From contig LNDO01000118.1 of NCBI GenBank assembly GCA_001465025.1, positions 1-43,372 of the forward strand: 43,372 nucleotides of DNA. Direction: 5' to 3'. This DNA comes from Pseudomonas sp. Ga0074129. GTDB taxonomy: Bacteria; Pseudomonadota; Gammaproteobacteria; Pseudomonadales; Pseudomonadaceae. The notes beneath the pieces are model-generated. The model was not told the origin of the DNA, ran no database searches, and saw only the letters and a list, made by a program, of their open reading frames with translations. Both the position numbers and the translations under genes were made by a program. Below, one piece after another: positions 15,138-25,246 of the stretch; the first letter of the stretch is position 1, and each line of letters starts with the position of its first letter.

Positions 15138-16378
15138 CTCTTTTCTCGGTTTGCGTTGCTCTGCACTTTGAACGCCTCAAGGGCTGCAAGCCGTTGCTGG
15201 TTCAGTGCTTCACCCAACTCAGCGCCCTTAAAGCCACGCTCAAGCAAGGGTTGCACCGCGACCGCGCGGGCGGCCTGCAGGGCGGCGCGCAGGTAGTCGG
15301 CTTGCGGGTAGTCACGCTGTTCCAGGCCTAATCGACCACGGGCGTCCATTTCACAAGCGGCGATAAACTCTTCGAAGCGCTGCGGTCGGCGGAAGACATC
15401 AAAGCCTTGCAGCAGTTTGAGCAGGGTTGAGGCTTTCAGCTCCAGCGCGCGGTGGCCGTGGGTGTGAAACTCACCGACCTGCAAGGCGAGTTCCTGGCAA
15501 TCCTTGGGCGCTTTGCAGCGTTGATTGATCGCGCGGATCAGTTTCAAGCCCTTCTGCTCATGGGCGATGTGCCGGGGCCACTCGGCTTCAGGGGTGAGGC
15601 CTTTGCCGACATCGTGCAACAAGCAGGCCCAGCGCACCGTCAGCGGTTGCTGGTGTTCGGCGCACTGGTGCAGCACGCTGAGCACATGCACACCGGTGTC
15701 AATTTCCGGGTGATGGGCTGCGGGTTGCGGAATGCCGAACAGGGCGTCGACTTCCGGCAGCAGCACGTGCAGCGCGCCACAGTCGCGCAGTACCTGAATG
15801 AAGACGTCCGGGCGCGGTTCCATAAGCGCGCGGAAGATTTCTTTCCAGCTGCGCTCGGGCGTCAGGGCGCTCAACTCATCTGATTCGCTCAGTTGGCGCA
15901 TCAGTGCCAGGGTCTCAGGCGCAACGCTAAAACCCAGTGGCGCATAGCGCGCGGCGAAGCGGGCCACACGCAGCACGCGCAAAGGGTCTTCGGCGAAGGC
16001 GGGTGAGACGTGACGCAGCAGGCGAGCTTCAAGGTCACGTTGGCCGCCGTAGGGGTCAATCAAGGTGCCTTGGTCGTCCTCGGCCATGGCATTGACGGTG
16101 AGGTCGCGGCGGATGAGGTCTTCTTCCAGTGTCACATCCGGGCTGGCGAAGAAGGTAAACCCACCGTAGCCGCGCCCGCTTTTGCGCTCGGTGCGAGCCA
16201 GGGCGTATTCCTCGCCGGTCTTGGGGTGCAGAAATACCGGGAAATCTGCCCCCACCGGTCGATAGCCCAGTTCGAGCATCTGTTCAGCGCTGGCACCCAC
16301 CACCACCCAGTCGATCTCGCTGATGGGGCGGCCTAACAGGCGGTCACGCACAGCGCCGCCCACTTTATAAATCTGCAT
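15134..16378 (-). CDS. cca: CCA-adding enzyme (multifunctional tRNA nucleotidyltransferase)
   Basis: A 414-residue class II enzyme that builds or repairs the 3' CCA of tRNAs. Present: the nucleotidyltransferase signature ([10 protein letters not shown] near 7-16, IDWVVVG near 22-28), the basic RRDLT motif and the [16 protein letters not shown] helix. The LTPERSWKE motif and a C-terminal HD phosphohydrolase domain (LLHDVGKG), typical of the bifunctional gammaproteobacterial form, are also present. The first carboxylate of the catalytic D-x-D is glutamate here (E21-I-D23), where E. coli has D-R-D. Length is normal. Its 3' end overlaps folK's by 4 bases on the opposite strand. Confidence 0.97.
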   Translation of the reverse strand: MQIYKVGGAVRDRLLGRPISEIDWVVVGASAEQMLELGYRPVGADFPVFLHPKTGEEYALARTERKSGRGYGGFTFFASPDVTLEEDLIRRDLTVNAMAEDDQGTLIDPYGGQRDLEARLLRHVSPAFAEDPLRVLRVARFAARYAPLGFSVAPETLALMRQLSESDELSALTPERSWKEIFRALMEPRPDVFIQVLRDCGALHVLLPEVDALFGIPQPAAHHPEIDTGVHVLSVLHQCAEHQQPLTVRWACLLHDVGKGLTPEAEWPRHIAHEQKGLKLIRAINQRCKAPKDCQELALQVGEFHTHGHRALELKASTLLKLLQGFDVFRRPQRFEEFIAACEMDARGRLGLEQRDYPQADYLRAALQAARAVAVQPLLERGFKGAELGEALNQQRLAALEAFKVQSNANREKS

Positions 16379-16468
16379 AAATAAACCTTAACGCTGCGTT
16401 GCGCAGAGCATAACGGCTGGGCGGGTGAGCTGTCTGGTTCGCGCTTGGATGACTGGTGCGTGGAAGCG

Positions 16469-16499
16469 AAAAGCCCCCGCCGCAGCTGGACGGCGGGGC
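16469..16499 (-). terminator. Rho-independent terminator of the prkA-yeaH-spoVR operon
   Basis: On the minus strand GCCCCGCCG (16499-16491), an 8-base loop, CGGCGGGGGC (16482-16473), then TTTT (16472-16469). It starts seven bases past the spoVR stop. Confidence 0.85.
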
Positions 16500-16505
16500 A
16501 TTGAT

Positions 16506-18086
16506 TTAGATCGGCGGAATCATCAGATCAAGCCGAGGATAGTCGTTGCTTTGATCCTGTTCGGTTTTTGGTGGGACATGATGGCTGCCGATCAACTGCT
16601 CACCTTGATAAACCTCAAGGTGGATATTGAAGCCCCACAGGCGGTGCAGGTGCTTGAGTACTTCGTCGGTCGAGCTGCCCAGGGGTTTGCGGTCGTGCTG
16701 CTGGTGGCGCAAGGTCAGCGAGCGGTCGCCGCGGCGGTCGATATTCCAGATTTGTACATTGGGTTCGCGGTTGCCGAGGTTGTACTGCGCGGCCAGGGTT
16801 TCGCGGATGCTGCGGTAGCCGGGCTCATCATGGATGGCCGGCACGTAGAGCTCGTTCTTCTGGTCGTCATCCAGCACGCTGAACAACTTGAGGTCGCGAA
16901 TCACTTTGGGCGACAGGTACTGCAGGATAAAACTCTCGTCCTTGAAGCTGGTCATGGCGAATTTAAGGGTGCTTAGCCAATCACTGCCGGCGATGTCGGG
17001 GAACCAGCGGCGGTCTTCGTCGGTGGGGTTTTCGCAGATACGGCGAATGTCCTGATAGATGGCAAAGCCCAATGCGTAGGGGTTGATGCCGCTGTAGTAG
17101 GGGCTGTCGAACGGCGGTTGGTAGACCACGCTGGTGTGCGATTGCAAAAACTCCAACATAAAGCCGTCAGTGACCAAGCCTTCGTCGTACAGGTCATTCA
17201 TCAGCGTGTAATGCCAGAAGGTCGCCCAGCCTTCGTTCATCACTTGAGTTTGCCGTTGCGGGTAAAAGTACTGGGCGATCTTGCGCACAATACGAATGAT
17301 CTCGCGCTGCCAGGGCTCCAGTAGCGGGGCGTGTTTTTCCAGAAAATAGAGGATGTTTTCCTGCGGTTCGGCAGGGAAGCGCGCGGTGTCTTTGTCGCTG
17401 GTTTTGCTGGCGTTTTTTGGAATGGTGCGCCACAGGTCGTTGATCTGCTTTTGCAGATGTTCTTCGCGGTCTTTCATGCGCCGCCGTTCTTCTTCGGCGG
17501 AGATCGGATAGGGGCGCTTGTAGCGATCCACGCCGTAATTCATCAAGGCATGGCAGGAGTCGAGCAGTTCCTCCACCGCATCGATGCCATAGCGCTCCTC
17601 GCATTGCATGATGAACTGCTTGGCGAACACCAAGTAATCGATGATCGAGCTGGCATCGGTCCACGTGCGGAACAGGTAGTTGCCCTTGAAGAAGCTGTTA
17701 TGGCCGTAGCACGCGTGCGCGATGACCAGCGCCTGCATGCAGATGGTGTTCTCCTCCATCAGGTAGGCGATGCACGGGTCGGAGTTGATCACGATCTCGT
17801 AGGCCAGCCCCATCTGCCCGCGTTTGTAGCCCTTCTCCGTGCTGAGGAAGTGCTTGCCGTAGGACCAGTGGTGGTATCCCAGCGGCATGCCGACCGAGGC
17901 ATAGGCGTCCATCATTTGCTCGGCGGTGATGACCTCAATCTGGTTGGGGTAGGTGTCCAGTGCGTAGCGTTCGGCCAGGCGAGCGATTTCACGATCGTAC
18001 TGACGGATCAGCTCGAAGGTCCACTCCGAGCCGGTCGAAATCGGCTGGCGTTTCCTTTCGCGGGTGGTGCTGTCTGAGGTGCTCAT
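16506..18086 (-). CDS. SpoVR family protein (YcgB)
   Basis: A 526-residue member of the SpoVR/YcgB family. The family is named after a Bacillus sporulation gene and occurs in Pseudomonas in an operon with a PrkA-type kinase and a DUF444 protein; the biochemical role is unsettled. Visible family blocks are [13 protein letters not shown]-like (here [14 protein letters not shown]), [20 protein letters not shown] and [10 protein letters not shown]. The start is the ATG at 18086, which overlaps the TGA of the upstream DUF444 gene (ATGA), so translation is coupled; a longer upstream frame is not conserved. No signal peptide: cytoplasmic. Last gene of its operon, followed at once by a terminator. 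Confidence 0.95.
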   Translation of the reverse strand: MSTSDSTTRERKRQPISTGSEWTFELIRQYDREIARLAERYALDTYPNQIEVITAEQMMDAYASVGMPLGYHHWSYGKHFLSTEKGYKRGQMGLAYEIVINSDPCIAYLMEENTICMQALVIAHACYGHNSFFKGNYLFRTWTDASSIIDYLVFAKQFIMQCEERYGIDAVEELLDSCHALMNYGVDRYKRPYPISAEEERRRMKDREEHLQKQINDLWRTIPKNASKTSDKDTARFPAEPQENILYFLEKHAPLLEPWQREIIRIVRKIAQYFYPQRQTQVMNEGWATFWHYTLMNDLYDEGLVTDGFMLEFLQSHTSVVYQPPFDSPYYSGINPYALGFAIYQDIRRICENPTDEDRRWFPDIAGSDWLSTLKFAMTSFKDESFILQYLSPKVIRDLKLFSVLDDDQKNELYVPAIHDEPGYRSIRETLAAQYNLGNREPNVQIWNIDRRGDRSLTLRHQQHDRKPLGSSTDEVLKHLHRLWGFNIHLEVYQGEQLIGSHHVPPKTEQDQSNDYPRLDLMIPPI

Positions 18087-19354
18087 GTGGCTAGCCTCCG
18101 CTGGAACAGGTCGCGGAATACCGGGTAGATATCGCCGGATGACACCAGCTGTTGCTGGGCGAAACTGTCGGCGAATGCCTCGGCAACGTGTTCGTACTCG
18201 AACCACAGCGCCTGGTGCTCGCGCGGGGTGATTTCGACGTAAGTGAAGTACTGCACGAACGGCATGATCTGGTTAATCAGAATATCCCGGCATAACGGGG
18301 AATCGTCATTCCAGTTGTCGCCATCCGATGCTTGCGCGGCATAGATGTTCCATTCATTGATCGGGTAGCGCTCGGCCATGATTTCCTGCATCAACTTCAA
18401 CGCGCTGGAAACAATGGTGCCGCCGGTTTCACGCGAGTAGAAAAACTCATCCTCGTCGACTTCGCGGGCGCTGGTGTGGTGGCGGATAAACACCACCTCG
18501 ATCTTGTCGTAGTTACGCTTGAGGAACAGGTACAGCAGGATGAAGAAGCGCTTGGCGATGTCTTTGGTCGATTGCGTCATCGAGCCTGACACATCCATCA
18601 AGCAGAACATCACGGCCTTGGAGCTGGGGTTGGGCTGCTTGACCAGCAGGTTGTACTTGAGGTCGAAGGTGTCGAGGAACGGCACCCGCTTGATCCGCGC
18701 ACGCAGCTTGATGATGTCGTCCTCAAGCGCCCGAATATCAGTCAGATTGTCCGGTTGTTCGCGTTTCAAAAATTCCAGTTCGGCTTCGGCGGTCCTCAGT
18801 TTTTTACGACTGTTGCCGGACAGAGCGATGCGTCTTGCGTGCGCTGATCGCAGGGTGCGCACGATGTTGATGCGTGAAGGATTGCCGTCATTGCTGATGC
18901 CGGCGCGTACGCTCTTGAACGTGTCGGTGCCGGTTAGATGGCGCTTGATCAGATTGGGCAGCTCCAAATCCTCGAACATAAAGTCGAGAAACTCTTCCTG
19001 GGTAATCTGGAAGACAAACTCATCAATGCCTTCGCCCGAGTTACTGGCCTTGCCAGCGCCTTGGCCACCGCCGCCTCCTTGCGGGCGGGCAATTTTCTCG
19101 CCGGTGGTGAACTCGCGGTTACCCGGATGCACGGTGGTCTGCCGGCCCCCGCGGCCGTGGTGCAGCACCGGCTCGTCAGTATCGCGGCCGGGTATGCTGA
19201 TTTGCTCGCCGTGCTCCATGTCGGTGATGGAGCGTCGGCCCACGGCTTCTTCCACCGCTTTTTTAATGTGCTCACGGTAACGTCGCAAAAAACGCTGGCG
19301 GTTGACCGTGCTCTTGTTCTTGCCATTGAGGCGTCGGTCGATCACGTGGCTCAT
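18083..19354 (-). CDS. yeaH: DUF444 / YeaH family VWA-like protein
   Basis: A 423-residue cytoplasmic protein of the YeaH (UPF0229/DUF444) family. The C-terminal half is von Willebrand factor A-like, with a metal-ion-dependent adhesion-type motif DVSGSMT at about 254-260. A Gly-rich linker ([11 protein letters not shown] near 91-101) and a basic N-terminus precede it. The start at ATG 19354 ([15 protein letters not shown]) is the conserved one. In E. coli YeaH works with the kinase YeaG under starvation. Here it sits between prkA and spoVR, with a 4-base overlap into spoVR. The 99-bp gap to prkA contains repeated AAGCTT-type sequences. Confidence 0.95.
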   Translation of the reverse strand: MSHVIDRRLNGKNKSTVNRQRFLRRYREHIKKAVEEAVGRRSITDMEHGEQISIPGRDTDEPVLHHGRGGRQTTVHPGNREFTTGEKIARPQGGGGGQGAGKASNSGEGIDEFVFQITQEEFLDFMFEDLELPNLIKRHLTGTDTFKSVRAGISNDGNPSRINIVRTLRSAHARRIALSGNSRKKLRTAEAELEFLKREQPDNLTDIRALEDDIIKLRARIKRVPFLDTFDLKYNLLVKQPNPSSKAVMFCLMDVSGSMTQSTKDIAKRFFILLYLFLKRNYDKIEVVFIRHHTSAREVDEDEFFYSRETGGTIVSSALKLMQEIMAERYPINEWNIYAAQASDGDNWNDDSPLCRDILINQIMPFVQYFTYVEITPREHQALWFEYEHVAEAFADSFAQQQLVSSGDIYPVFRDLFQRRLAT

Positions 19355-19370
19355 AAGCCCCTCCGGGGCA

Positions 19371-19443
19371 GCTTTAAGCGGCAAGCCTCAAGCTGCAAGT
19401 GAACGCTGCGCGGCTTCTTGATTTGCCGCTTTAAGCTTGCCGC
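19371..19443. repeat. Inverted AAGC-rich intergenic repeat between prkA and yeaH
   Basis: GCTTTAAGCGGCAAGC at 19371-19386 and GCCGCTTTAAGCTTGCCGC at 19425-19443 share sequence in both orientations. GCGGCAAGC (19378-19386) can pair with GCTTGCCGC (19435-19443). A closely related copy is at 24051-24082 (16 of 17 bases in the core). It would form a hairpin in the prkA-yeaH message and might set the relative expression of the two genes. Confidence 0.55.
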
Positions 19444-19453
19444 AGGTGCTGTG

Positions 19454-21376
19454 CTACTGCGATTTACGCACCCGCAGGTACCACTCGGAGAGCAGGCGTA
19501 CCTGCTTGTCGGTGTAGCCGCGTTCGACCATGCGTGTGACGAAGTCGTTGTGTTTCTGCTGATCCTCCTTGCTCGCTTTGGCGTTGAAACTGATGACCGG
19601 CAGCAGATCTTCGGTGTTGGAGAACATCTTTTTCTCGATGACCACACGCAGTTTTTCGTAGCTGAGCCAAGTCGGGTTTTTGCCGTTGTTGCCGGCGCGG
19701 GCGCGCAGCACGAAGTTGACGATCTCGTTGCGGAAATCCTTCGGATTGCTGATTCCGGCCGGTTTTTCGATCTTCTCCAGTTCCTCGTTGAGGGCTACAC
19801 GGTTGAGGATTTCGCCGGTTTCCGGGTCACGGTATTCCTGGTCTTGAATCCAGAAATCGGCGTACAGCACGTAGCGGTCGAAGATGTTCTGGCCGTATTC
19901 GCTGTAAGACTCCAGATAAGCTGTCTGGATTTCCTTGCCGATAAACTCGATGTAGCGGGGGGCGAGGTATTCCTTGATAAAGCGCAGGTAGCGCTCGCGG
20001 GTTTCGGCCGGGAACTGTTCCTGCTCGATTTGCTGTTCCAGCACATACAGCAGGTGCACGGGGTTGGCGGCGATTTCGTGGGGGTCGAAGTTGAAGACCT
20101 TGGACAGAATCTTGAAGGCAAAGCGGGTCGAGAGGCCGTTCATGCCTTCATCCACGCCGGCGCTGTCGCGGTACTCCTGAATCGACTTGGCTTTTGGGTC
20201 GGTGTCCTTGAGGTTTTCGCCGTCATACACGCGCATTTTCGAGTAGACGTTGGAGTTGTCCGGCTCTTTCAGGCGGCTGAGGACGGTGAACTGGGCGAGC
20301 ATCTTTAAGGTGTCGGGCGCGCAATGGGCCTTGGCCAGAGAGCTGTTGAACAGCAGCTTGTCGTAGATCTTGATTTCATCGGCCACGCGCAGGCAGTAGG
20401 GCACCTTGACGATGTAAATGCGGTCGATGAACGCTTCGTTGTTCTTGTTGTTGCGGAAGCTGTGCCATTCCGACTCGTTGGAGTGGGCCAGCAGAATGCC
20501 GCTGTAGGGAATCGCGCCAAGGCCTTCGGTGCTGTTGTAGTTGCCCTCTTGGGTGGCGGTGAGCAGCGGATGCAGCACCTTGATCGGTGCCTTAAACATC
20601 TCGACGAATTCCATCAGCCCTTGGTTGGCCCGGCACAGTGCGCCGGAGTAGCTGTAGGCGTCGGCGTCGTTCTGTGGGTATTCCTCAAGCTTGCGGATAT
20701 CCACCTTGCCGACCAGGGCGGAAATGTCCTGATTGTTCTCGTCGCCCGGCTCGGTTTTGGCCACCGCGATCTGATTGAGGATCGAAGGGTAGAGTTTGAC
20801 CACGCGGAACTGGCTGATATCACCGCCGAACTCTTGCAGGCGCTTGGTGGCCCACGGCGACATGATGGAGTTGAGGTAACGCCGTGGGATGCCGTAGTCC
20901 TCTTCGAGAATTGCGCCGTCTTCGGCGTCGCTGAACAACCCCAGCGGCGACTCGAACACGGGCGAACCTTTGATGGCATAGAACGGCACCTTCTCGATCA
21001 GGTGCTTGAGTTTTTCTGCCAGCGAGGATTTACCGCCGCCCACCGGGCCGAGCAGATAGAGAATCTGTTTCTTCTCTTCCAAGCCCTGCGCCGCATGGCG
21101 GAAGTAGGAGACGATCTGGTCGACGCATTCTTCCATACCATGAAAGTCGGCAAACGCTGGGTAGCGACGAATCACCTTATTGGAGAAAATGCGTGACAGG
21201 CGCGGGTCGGTTGAGGTGTCGAGCAACTCCGGCTCGCCAATCGCCAGCAGCAAACGTTCAGCTGCCGAGGCATAGGCGCTGCGGTCCTGTTTGCACAGCT
21301 CGAGGTACTCTTGCAGGGAGCACTCTTCCTGCCGAGTCGCTTCGAAACGTTGTTGGAAGTGGCTGAATATACTCAT
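19454..21376 (-). CDS. prkA: PrkA family serine kinase (YeaG)
   Basis: A 640-residue protein of the PrkA/YeaG family: an N-terminal AAA-type ATPase-like domain with a P-loop GPVGGGKS at 110-117, then a C-terminal PrkA kinase domain. Family members are Ser/Thr kinases (some also reported with AAA+ protease-like activity) involved in nitrogen starvation and stationary phase. Start ATG at 21376 with GAGG eight bases upstream. First gene of prkA-yeaH-spoVR; its promoter must lie in the 274-bp region to glpE. A P-loop protein, a VWA-type protein and a third partner resembles MoxR-VWA chaperone pairings, but that is inference. Confidence 0.96.
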   Translation of the reverse strand: MSIFSHFQQRFEATRQEECSLQEYLELCKQDRSAYASAAERLLLAIGEPELLDTSTDPRLSRIFSNKVIRRYPAFADFHGMEECVDQIVSYFRHAAQGLEEKKQILYLLGPVGGGKSSLAEKLKHLIEKVPFYAIKGSPVFESPLGLFSDAEDGAILEEDYGIPRRYLNSIMSPWATKRLQEFGGDISQFRVVKLYPSILNQIAVAKTEPGDENNQDISALVGKVDIRKLEEYPQNDADAYSYSGALCRANQGLMEFVEMFKAPIKVLHPLLTATQEGNYNSTEGLGAIPYSGILLAHSNESEWHSFRNNKNNEAFIDRIYIVKVPYCLRVADEIKIYDKLLFNSSLAKAHCAPDTLKMLAQFTVLSRLKEPDNSNVYSKMRVYDGENLKDTDPKAKSIQEYRDSAGVDEGMNGLSTRFAFKILSKVFNFDPHEIAANPVHLLYVLEQQIEQEQFPAETRERYLRFIKEYLAPRYIEFIGKEIQTAYLESYSEYGQNIFDRYVLYADFWIQDQEYRDPETGEILNRVALNEELEKIEKPAGISNPKDFRNEIVNFVLRARAGNNGKNPTWLSYEKLRVVIEKKMFSNTEDLLPVISFNAKASKEDQQKHNDFVTRMVERGYTDKQVRLLSEWYLRVRKSQ

Positions 21377-21650
21377 GACTTCACCTCGCTCGATGCGCAG
21401 AGCCGGTGCCGGGTCGGTCAGGAGATGGATGGCCCTGGCGCGAATGTCGCCAGATTAAACCCCCAGAGCGCCTAATAAGTCTTACCGATAGCCCGATGCC
21501 GTTTGGCCGGCTCTACCTTGTTTTGGATGGCCTGAGCTAAAGAATAGTTCGGAATCGGCAAGGTCAAGGGCGGGGCAACGATAACAGGATATTACTGATG
21601 CCCGCGAAGGCGCGAAGGCCGCAGCGAGCGCGGCCTCGGGGTGGCGAAAT
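21377..21650. other. Intergenic region upstream of prkA / downstream of glpE
   Basis: No gene is visible. It holds a GC-rich hairpin AGGCCGC (21616-21622) / GCGGCCT (21630-21636), 15 bp past the glpE stop, without a T run. This probably ends or stabilises the lptD-to-glpE transcript. The remainder must contain the prkA promoter, which I could not assign. Confidence 0.4.
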
Positions 21651-21992
21651 TTATTCTTCGTCGTTGCTGGTGGGAGCCTGGGCGGTGTCGTCAGGGAAGG
21701 TTGCGCGCCACAGCTCAAAGCCGCCGTCGAGGCTGTAGACATCGCTAAAACCCTGGCCCGCCAAATAGGCCGCGGCACTTTGGCTGGAGTTGCCGTGGTA
21801 GCAGGTGACGATCAACGGTGCATCAAGATCGGCCTGGCTGATAAAGGCATGCAGCGAGTAATTGTCGAGGTGCTGCGAGCCGCTGATGTGCCCGGCCGCA
21901 AAGCTCTGTGGGTCACGGATGTCCACCACCACCGCACCCTGCTGGCGAAGTGCCTGGGCATGTTGCGCTGGGATGCGTTTAAATTCGCTCAT
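21651..21992 (-). CDS. glpE: Thiosulfate sulfurtransferase GlpE (single-domain rhodanese)
   Basis: A 113-residue single rhodanese domain. The active-site loop is CYHGNSSQ, with the catalytic cysteine at residue 64, matching GlpE. It transfers sulfane sulfur from thiosulfate to cyanide or thiol acceptors. The acidic tail ending SNDEE is beyond the domain. The ATG at 21992 overlaps the apaH TGA by 4 bases, so it is translationally coupled as the last gene of the leftward block. The physiological acceptor is unknown. Confidence 0.95.
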   Translation of the reverse strand: MSEFKRIPAQHAQALRQQGAVVVDIRDPQSFAAGHISGSQHLDNYSLHAFISQADLDAPLIVTCYHGNSSQSAAAYLAGQGFSDVYSLDGGFELWRATFPDDTAQAPTSNDEE

Positions 21993-22810
21993 GCTTGCTC
22001 CTTACAGTCGCAGCTGTATTTCTCGCCGCTATCGATATTCATCAGGGTCATACGGGCACCCCATACACAGCCGGTATCCAGCGCGACGATACCAGGTTCC
22101 TGGCACTGGCCTTCGAGTGCAGCCCAGTGGCCAAAGATAATGCGTTGCTCGCGCGTTTTGCGTTCTTTATGGCTGAACCAGGGCGCATAACCGATCGGCG
22201 CACTGCCAATACCTTCTTTGCTTTTCAGGTCGAGGGTGCCATCGGCTTTGCAGAAGCGCATGCGGGTGAAGCAGTTAGTGATCACGCGTAGGCGCGTGAC
22301 GCCTTGTAAATCACCGTCCCACTTGGCGGGTTCGTTGCCATACATGCCGTCGAGAAACAGCGGCAGGCGTACGTCGTCGCGCAGGGCTTCTTCGACCTCG
22401 GCCGCTCGTTTGAGGGCTTTGCTTATGTTCCACTGTGGGGGGATGCCGGCATGCACCAGGGCGGTGTTGCGCGCCTCGTCGTAATGCAAAAGCTTTTGCT
22501 GGCGTAGCCACTCAAGCAGGTCGGCAGCATCGGGTGCGTCGATGACCTCGCGCAGGGTGTCGCCTTTTTTCAGGCGTTCGGTATTGTGCGCCACGGCCAG
22601 CAGGTGCAGGTCATGGTTGCCCAGCACGCAGGTCAGTGCGCTGCGGATGCTGTAGATAAAGCGCAAGGTCGCCAACGACTCGGGGCCACGGTTGACCAGA
22701 TCACCAACCAGCCAGAGCTTGTCTTGGGCAGGGTCAAAGGCCACGCGCTCAAGCAAGCATTGCAACGGTTTCAGGCAACCTTGCAGGTCGCCAACGGCGT
22801 ACGTTGCCAT
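21989..22810 (-). CDS. apaH: Bis(5'-nucleosyl)-tetraphosphatase, symmetrical (ApaH)
   Basis: A 273-residue metallophosphatase that splits Ap4A into two ADP, and also removes Np4-type caps from mRNA in E. coli. Motifs of the calcineurin-like family: GDLQG (7-11), GDLVNRG (36-42), GNHD (64-67), then HAG and GHWA further on. Length is normal. Its ATG overlaps the apaG stop by one base and its TGA overlaps glpE's ATG. The order rsmA-apaG-apaH is the classical enterobacterial and pseudomonad arrangement. Confidence 0.98.
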   Translation of the reverse strand: MATYAVGDLQGCLKPLQCLLERVAFDPAQDKLWLVGDLVNRGPESLATLRFIYSIRSALTCVLGNHDLHLLAVAHNTERLKKGDTLREVIDAPDAADLLEWLRQQKLLHYDEARNTALVHAGIPPQWNISKALKRAAEVEEALRDDVRLPLFLDGMYGNEPAKWDGDLQGVTRLRVITNCFTRMRFCKADGTLDLKSKEGIGSAPIGYAPWFSHKERKTREQRIIFGHWAALEGQCQEPGIVALDTGCVWGARMTLMNIDSGEKYSCDCKEQA

Positions 22811-23190
22811 CAGTGCAGCGAGCCCGGCACCGCGAGACGGAAGGGCTCGATCAGGGCGTCAAAACGTTTGCCGTCTTCGGCGAGCATTTGATAGCTGCCC
22901 TGCATGATGCCCACGCGTGTGGCCATCACCGTGCCGCTGCTGTAGGTGTGGCTTGCGCCTGGGGCAATCAGCGGTTGTTGACCGATGACGCCCGCGCCAC
23001 GCACTTCTTGCACGCGGCCATCACCGTCGGTAATGACCCAATGACGTGAGAGCAGTTTGGCTGGCAGCTCACCGTTGTTGCTCACTGTTACGGTGTAGGC
23101 GAAGGCAAAGCGGCTTTGCTCTGGCTGCGATTGTTCCGGCAGGTAGCGGGTGACGACGCTGACGTCGATCTTGTAACGCGAATCGCTCAT
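22810..23190 (-). CDS. apaG: ApaG (Co2+/Mg2+ efflux-associated protein family)
   Basis: A 126-residue ApaG/DUF525 protein with a fibronectin-III-like beta-sandwich fold. Family signatures seen: [34 protein letters not shown] and GVIGQQPLI with the SSGTVMAT and MQGSYQM stretch. The biochemical role is not established; it has been linked to metal tolerance, and bacterial ApaG can bind nucleotides. It sits 40 bp downstream of rsmA and one base into apaH. Confidence 0.96.
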   Translation of the reverse strand: MSDSRYKIDVSVVTRYLPEQSQPEQSRFAFAYTVTVSNNGELPAKLLSRHWVITDGDGRVQEVRGAGVIGQQPLIAPGASHTYSSGTVMATRVGIMQGSYQMLAEDGKRFDALIEPFRLAVPGSLH

Positions 23191-23230
23191 GCGTGGTTAG
23201 CTCGCTCGGTGAAGAGTGCAGAGTCCGCCG

Positions 23231-24043
23231 TCAGGCGGGCTGGGTTTGCTCGGTGTACTCGACCAGTTTGTCCGCCAGACGAACAAAGGCGGCCAGGTCC
23301 AGTTGCTCGGGGCGCAGGCTGCCATCCACGCCAGCGGCTTCAATGGCTTGCGCCGGCAGCAAGGCCTTGAGGGTGTTACGCAGGGTCTTGCGGCGCTGGT
23401 TGAATGCTTCGCGCACTACACGCTCAAGCTGGTGGTGGTCTTTGGCCGGATGCGGCAGGACTTCATGCGGCACCAGGCGGACAATGGCTGAGTCAACCTT
23501 GGGCGGCGGGTTGAATGCGCCCGGGCCAACATTGAACAAGTGCTCCACGCGGCAATGATACTGCACCATGATCGACAATCGACCCCAATCGCCACCACCA
23601 GGCTCGGCGGCCAAGCGTTCAACCACTTCTTTTTGCAACATGAAATGCATGTCGCGAATCAGCGCTGCGTTGCTGAGTAGATGGAAAATCAGCGGCGTGG
23701 AGATGTTGTACGGCAGGTTGCCGACCACGCGCAGGCTATGCGGCGCAGCCTCGAGTTGGGTGAAGTCGAACTTGAGGGCGTCGCCCTGGTTCAGGCGAAA
23801 ACGCGGGTTCATGCCGAACTGGTGCTGCAGGATCGGCACTAGGTCGCGGTCGAGTTCAATCACGTCAAGCTGGGCGCCGCTGTTCAGCAGGCCTTCGGTC
23901 AGGGCACCTTGGCCTGGGCCAATCTCCAGCATGTGCTCGCCTTCGCGGGCATGGATGGCGCGCAAGATGCGGTGAATGACGCCCGCGTCATGCAGGAAAT
24001 TTTGGCCGAAACGCTTGCGCGCGCGGTGTTGGTAGTCGGACAT
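23231..24043 (-). CDS. rsmA: 16S rRNA dimethyladenosine transferase RsmA (KsgA)
   Basis: A 270-residue SAM-dependent enzyme that dimethylates two adjacent adenosines in helix 45 of 16S rRNA during late 30S assembly. Motif [12 protein letters not shown] is at 39-49, the NLPYNIS motif IV at 109-115, and the N-terminal RKRFGQNFL segment is typical. I start at ATG 24043 ([14 protein letters not shown]); a start five codons upstream is less conserved. It lies 112 bp after pdxA, with a repeat and a perfect hairpin in that gap. Confidence 0.98.
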   Translation of the reverse strand: MSDYQHRARKRFGQNFLHDAGVIHRILRAIHAREGEHMLEIGPGQGALTEGLLNSGAQLDVIELDRDLVPILQHQFGMNPRFRLNQGDALKFDFTQLEAAPHSLRVVGNLPYNISTPLIFHLLSNAALIRDMHFMLQKEVVERLAAEPGGGDWGRLSIMVQYHCRVEHLFNVGPGAFNPPPKVDSAIVRLVPHEVLPHPAKDHHQLERVVREAFNQRRKTLRNTLKALLPAQAIEAAGVDGSLRPEQLDLAAFVRLADKLVEYTEQTQPA

Positions 24044-24050
24044 AGCGGGT

Positions 24051-24082
24051 AGCTCCAAGCTTCAAGCCGCAAGCTTAAAGCG
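24051..24082. repeat. AAGCTT-type intergenic repeat, second copy
   Basis: The segment contains GCCGCAAGCTTAAAGCG, which differs at one of 17 bases from the reverse complement of the copy at 19425-19443. It lies directly upstream of the rsmA start, in the pdxA-rsmA gap. Confidence 0.55.
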
Positions 24083-24108
24083 AAAACAAAGAGCGGCAGT
24101 TTAACAGC

Positions 24109-24138
24109 ATTGGCGGCGCAACCCGTAGCGCCGCCAAT
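24109..24138 (-). terminator. Perfect 11-bp hairpin between pdxA and rsmA
   Basis: ATTGGCGGCGC (24109-24119) / GCGCCGCCAAT (24128-24138) with an 8-base loop, 18 bp past the pdxA stop. There is no real T run (GCTGTTAAAC follows on the minus strand). It may be an attenuator or an RNA-stabilising element rather than a full terminator. Confidence 0.45.
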
Positions 24139-24155
24139 GGCCGCATGCTGGCGGT

Positions 24156-25142
24156 TTAGGCGCGGCTGGCGGCCATCTGATAGGCGGTTTCGAGGGCTAC
24201 CTGCAAGCTGCCACAGTCAATTTTGCCGGTGGCGGCCAGATCCAGAGCGGTGCCGTGGTCCACCGAGGTGCGGATAATTGGCATGCCCAGGGTGATGTTT
24301 ACTGCCGCGCCAAAGCCTTTGTACTTGAGCACGGGCAGCCCTTGGTCGTGGTACATGGCCAGTACCGCGTCACAGTGCTCAAGGTGTTTGGGGGTGAATA
24401 AGGTGTCGGCGGGCAGTGGCCCGATCAGGTTGATGCCTTCGTCGCGCAACTGCGCCAGAGTTGGTTCGATGATTTCAATCTCTTCTCGGCCAAGATGGCC
24501 ACCTTCACCAGCGTGCGGGTTGAGGCCGCAGACCAGGATGCGCGGCTGGGTAATACCGAATTTTGCTCGCAAGTCGTGATCAAGGATACGTGCCACGCGG
24601 CGGATGCGCTCAGGTGTGATGGCATCGGCCACATCCCTGAGCGGCAGGTGCGTGGTCACCAGGGCGACGCGCAGGCCGTGCGTCGCCAGCATCATTACCA
24701 CCTGTGGGGTGTGGGTTAGTTCGGCGAGGAACTCGGTGTGACCAGAGAAGGCGATGCCAGCCTCGTTGATCACGCCTTTGTGCACGGGCGCGGTGATCAT
24801 CCCGGCGAAGTGGCCATCCAGGCAGCCTTGACCTGCGCGCGTGAGCGTTTGCAGTACGTAATGCGCGTTATCGCTATTCAGCTGGCCGGGCTCAACATTT
24901 GCGCCCAGTGGTGTATCCCAGACGTAGAGACTGCCCGCCGCCGCAGGCTGCTGTGGCCAGTAATCGGGGGTGGTGCTGATCAGCTCAATGGTCAAGCCGA
25001 GTTGCTGCGCGCGTGTGGTAAGCAGTTCGCGGCTGGCGATGGCGATCAGGATTTCCGGCTGCGCCGCGCGGGCCAGCAGCAGGCACAGATCTGGGCCGAT
25101 ACCGGCAGGTTCGCCTGGGGTCAGAGCAAAAAGACGAGGCAT
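24156..25142 (-). CDS. pdxA: 4-hydroxythreonine-4-phosphate dehydrogenase PdxA
   Basis: A 328-residue enzyme of pyridoxal phosphate synthesis; oxidises 4-phosphohydroxy-L-threonine to the precursor that condenses with deoxyxylulose phosphate. Signatures: [10 protein letters not shown] at the N-terminus, [11 protein letters not shown], the [17 protein letters not shown] metal/substrate segment and [12 protein letters not shown]. The ATG at 25142 with AGGA eight bases upstream is used; a TTG five codons upstream is possible. It follows surA by 104 bp, which includes a terminator, so it may have its own promoter. Confidence 0.97.
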   Translation of the reverse strand: MPRLFALTPGEPAGIGPDLCLLLARAAQPEILIAIASRELLTTRAQQLGLTIELISTTPDYWPQQPAAAGSLYVWDTPLGANVEPGQLNSDNAHYVLQTLTRAGQGCLDGHFAGMITAPVHKGVINEAGIAFSGHTEFLAELTHTPQVVMMLATHGLRVALVTTHLPLRDVADAITPERIRRVARILDHDLRAKFGITQPRILVCGLNPHAGEGGHLGREEIEIIEPTLAQLRDEGINLIGPLPADTLFTPKHLEHCDAVLAMYHDQGLPVLKYKGFGAAVNITLGMPIIRTSVDHGTALDLAATGKIDCGSLQVALETAYQMAASRA

Positions 25143-25187
25143 GGCGTTAATCCTCAAGCGGCAAAAAAATCTGGATAGACAGAGGGC

Positions 25188-25215
25188 AAAAAGCCGGACA
25201 GTTATCCGGCTTTTT
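25188..25215 (-). terminator. Rho-independent terminator downstream of surA
   Basis: AAAAAGCCGGA (25188-25198) / TCCGGCTTTTT (25205-25215), 11-bp stem with a 6-base loop, and a T run on the minus strand. It separates lptD-surA from pdxA, probably partially. Confidence 0.85.
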
Positions 25216-25246
25216 GGCTGTTGCGTGAGCAGCGTGTCGCTTAGCG

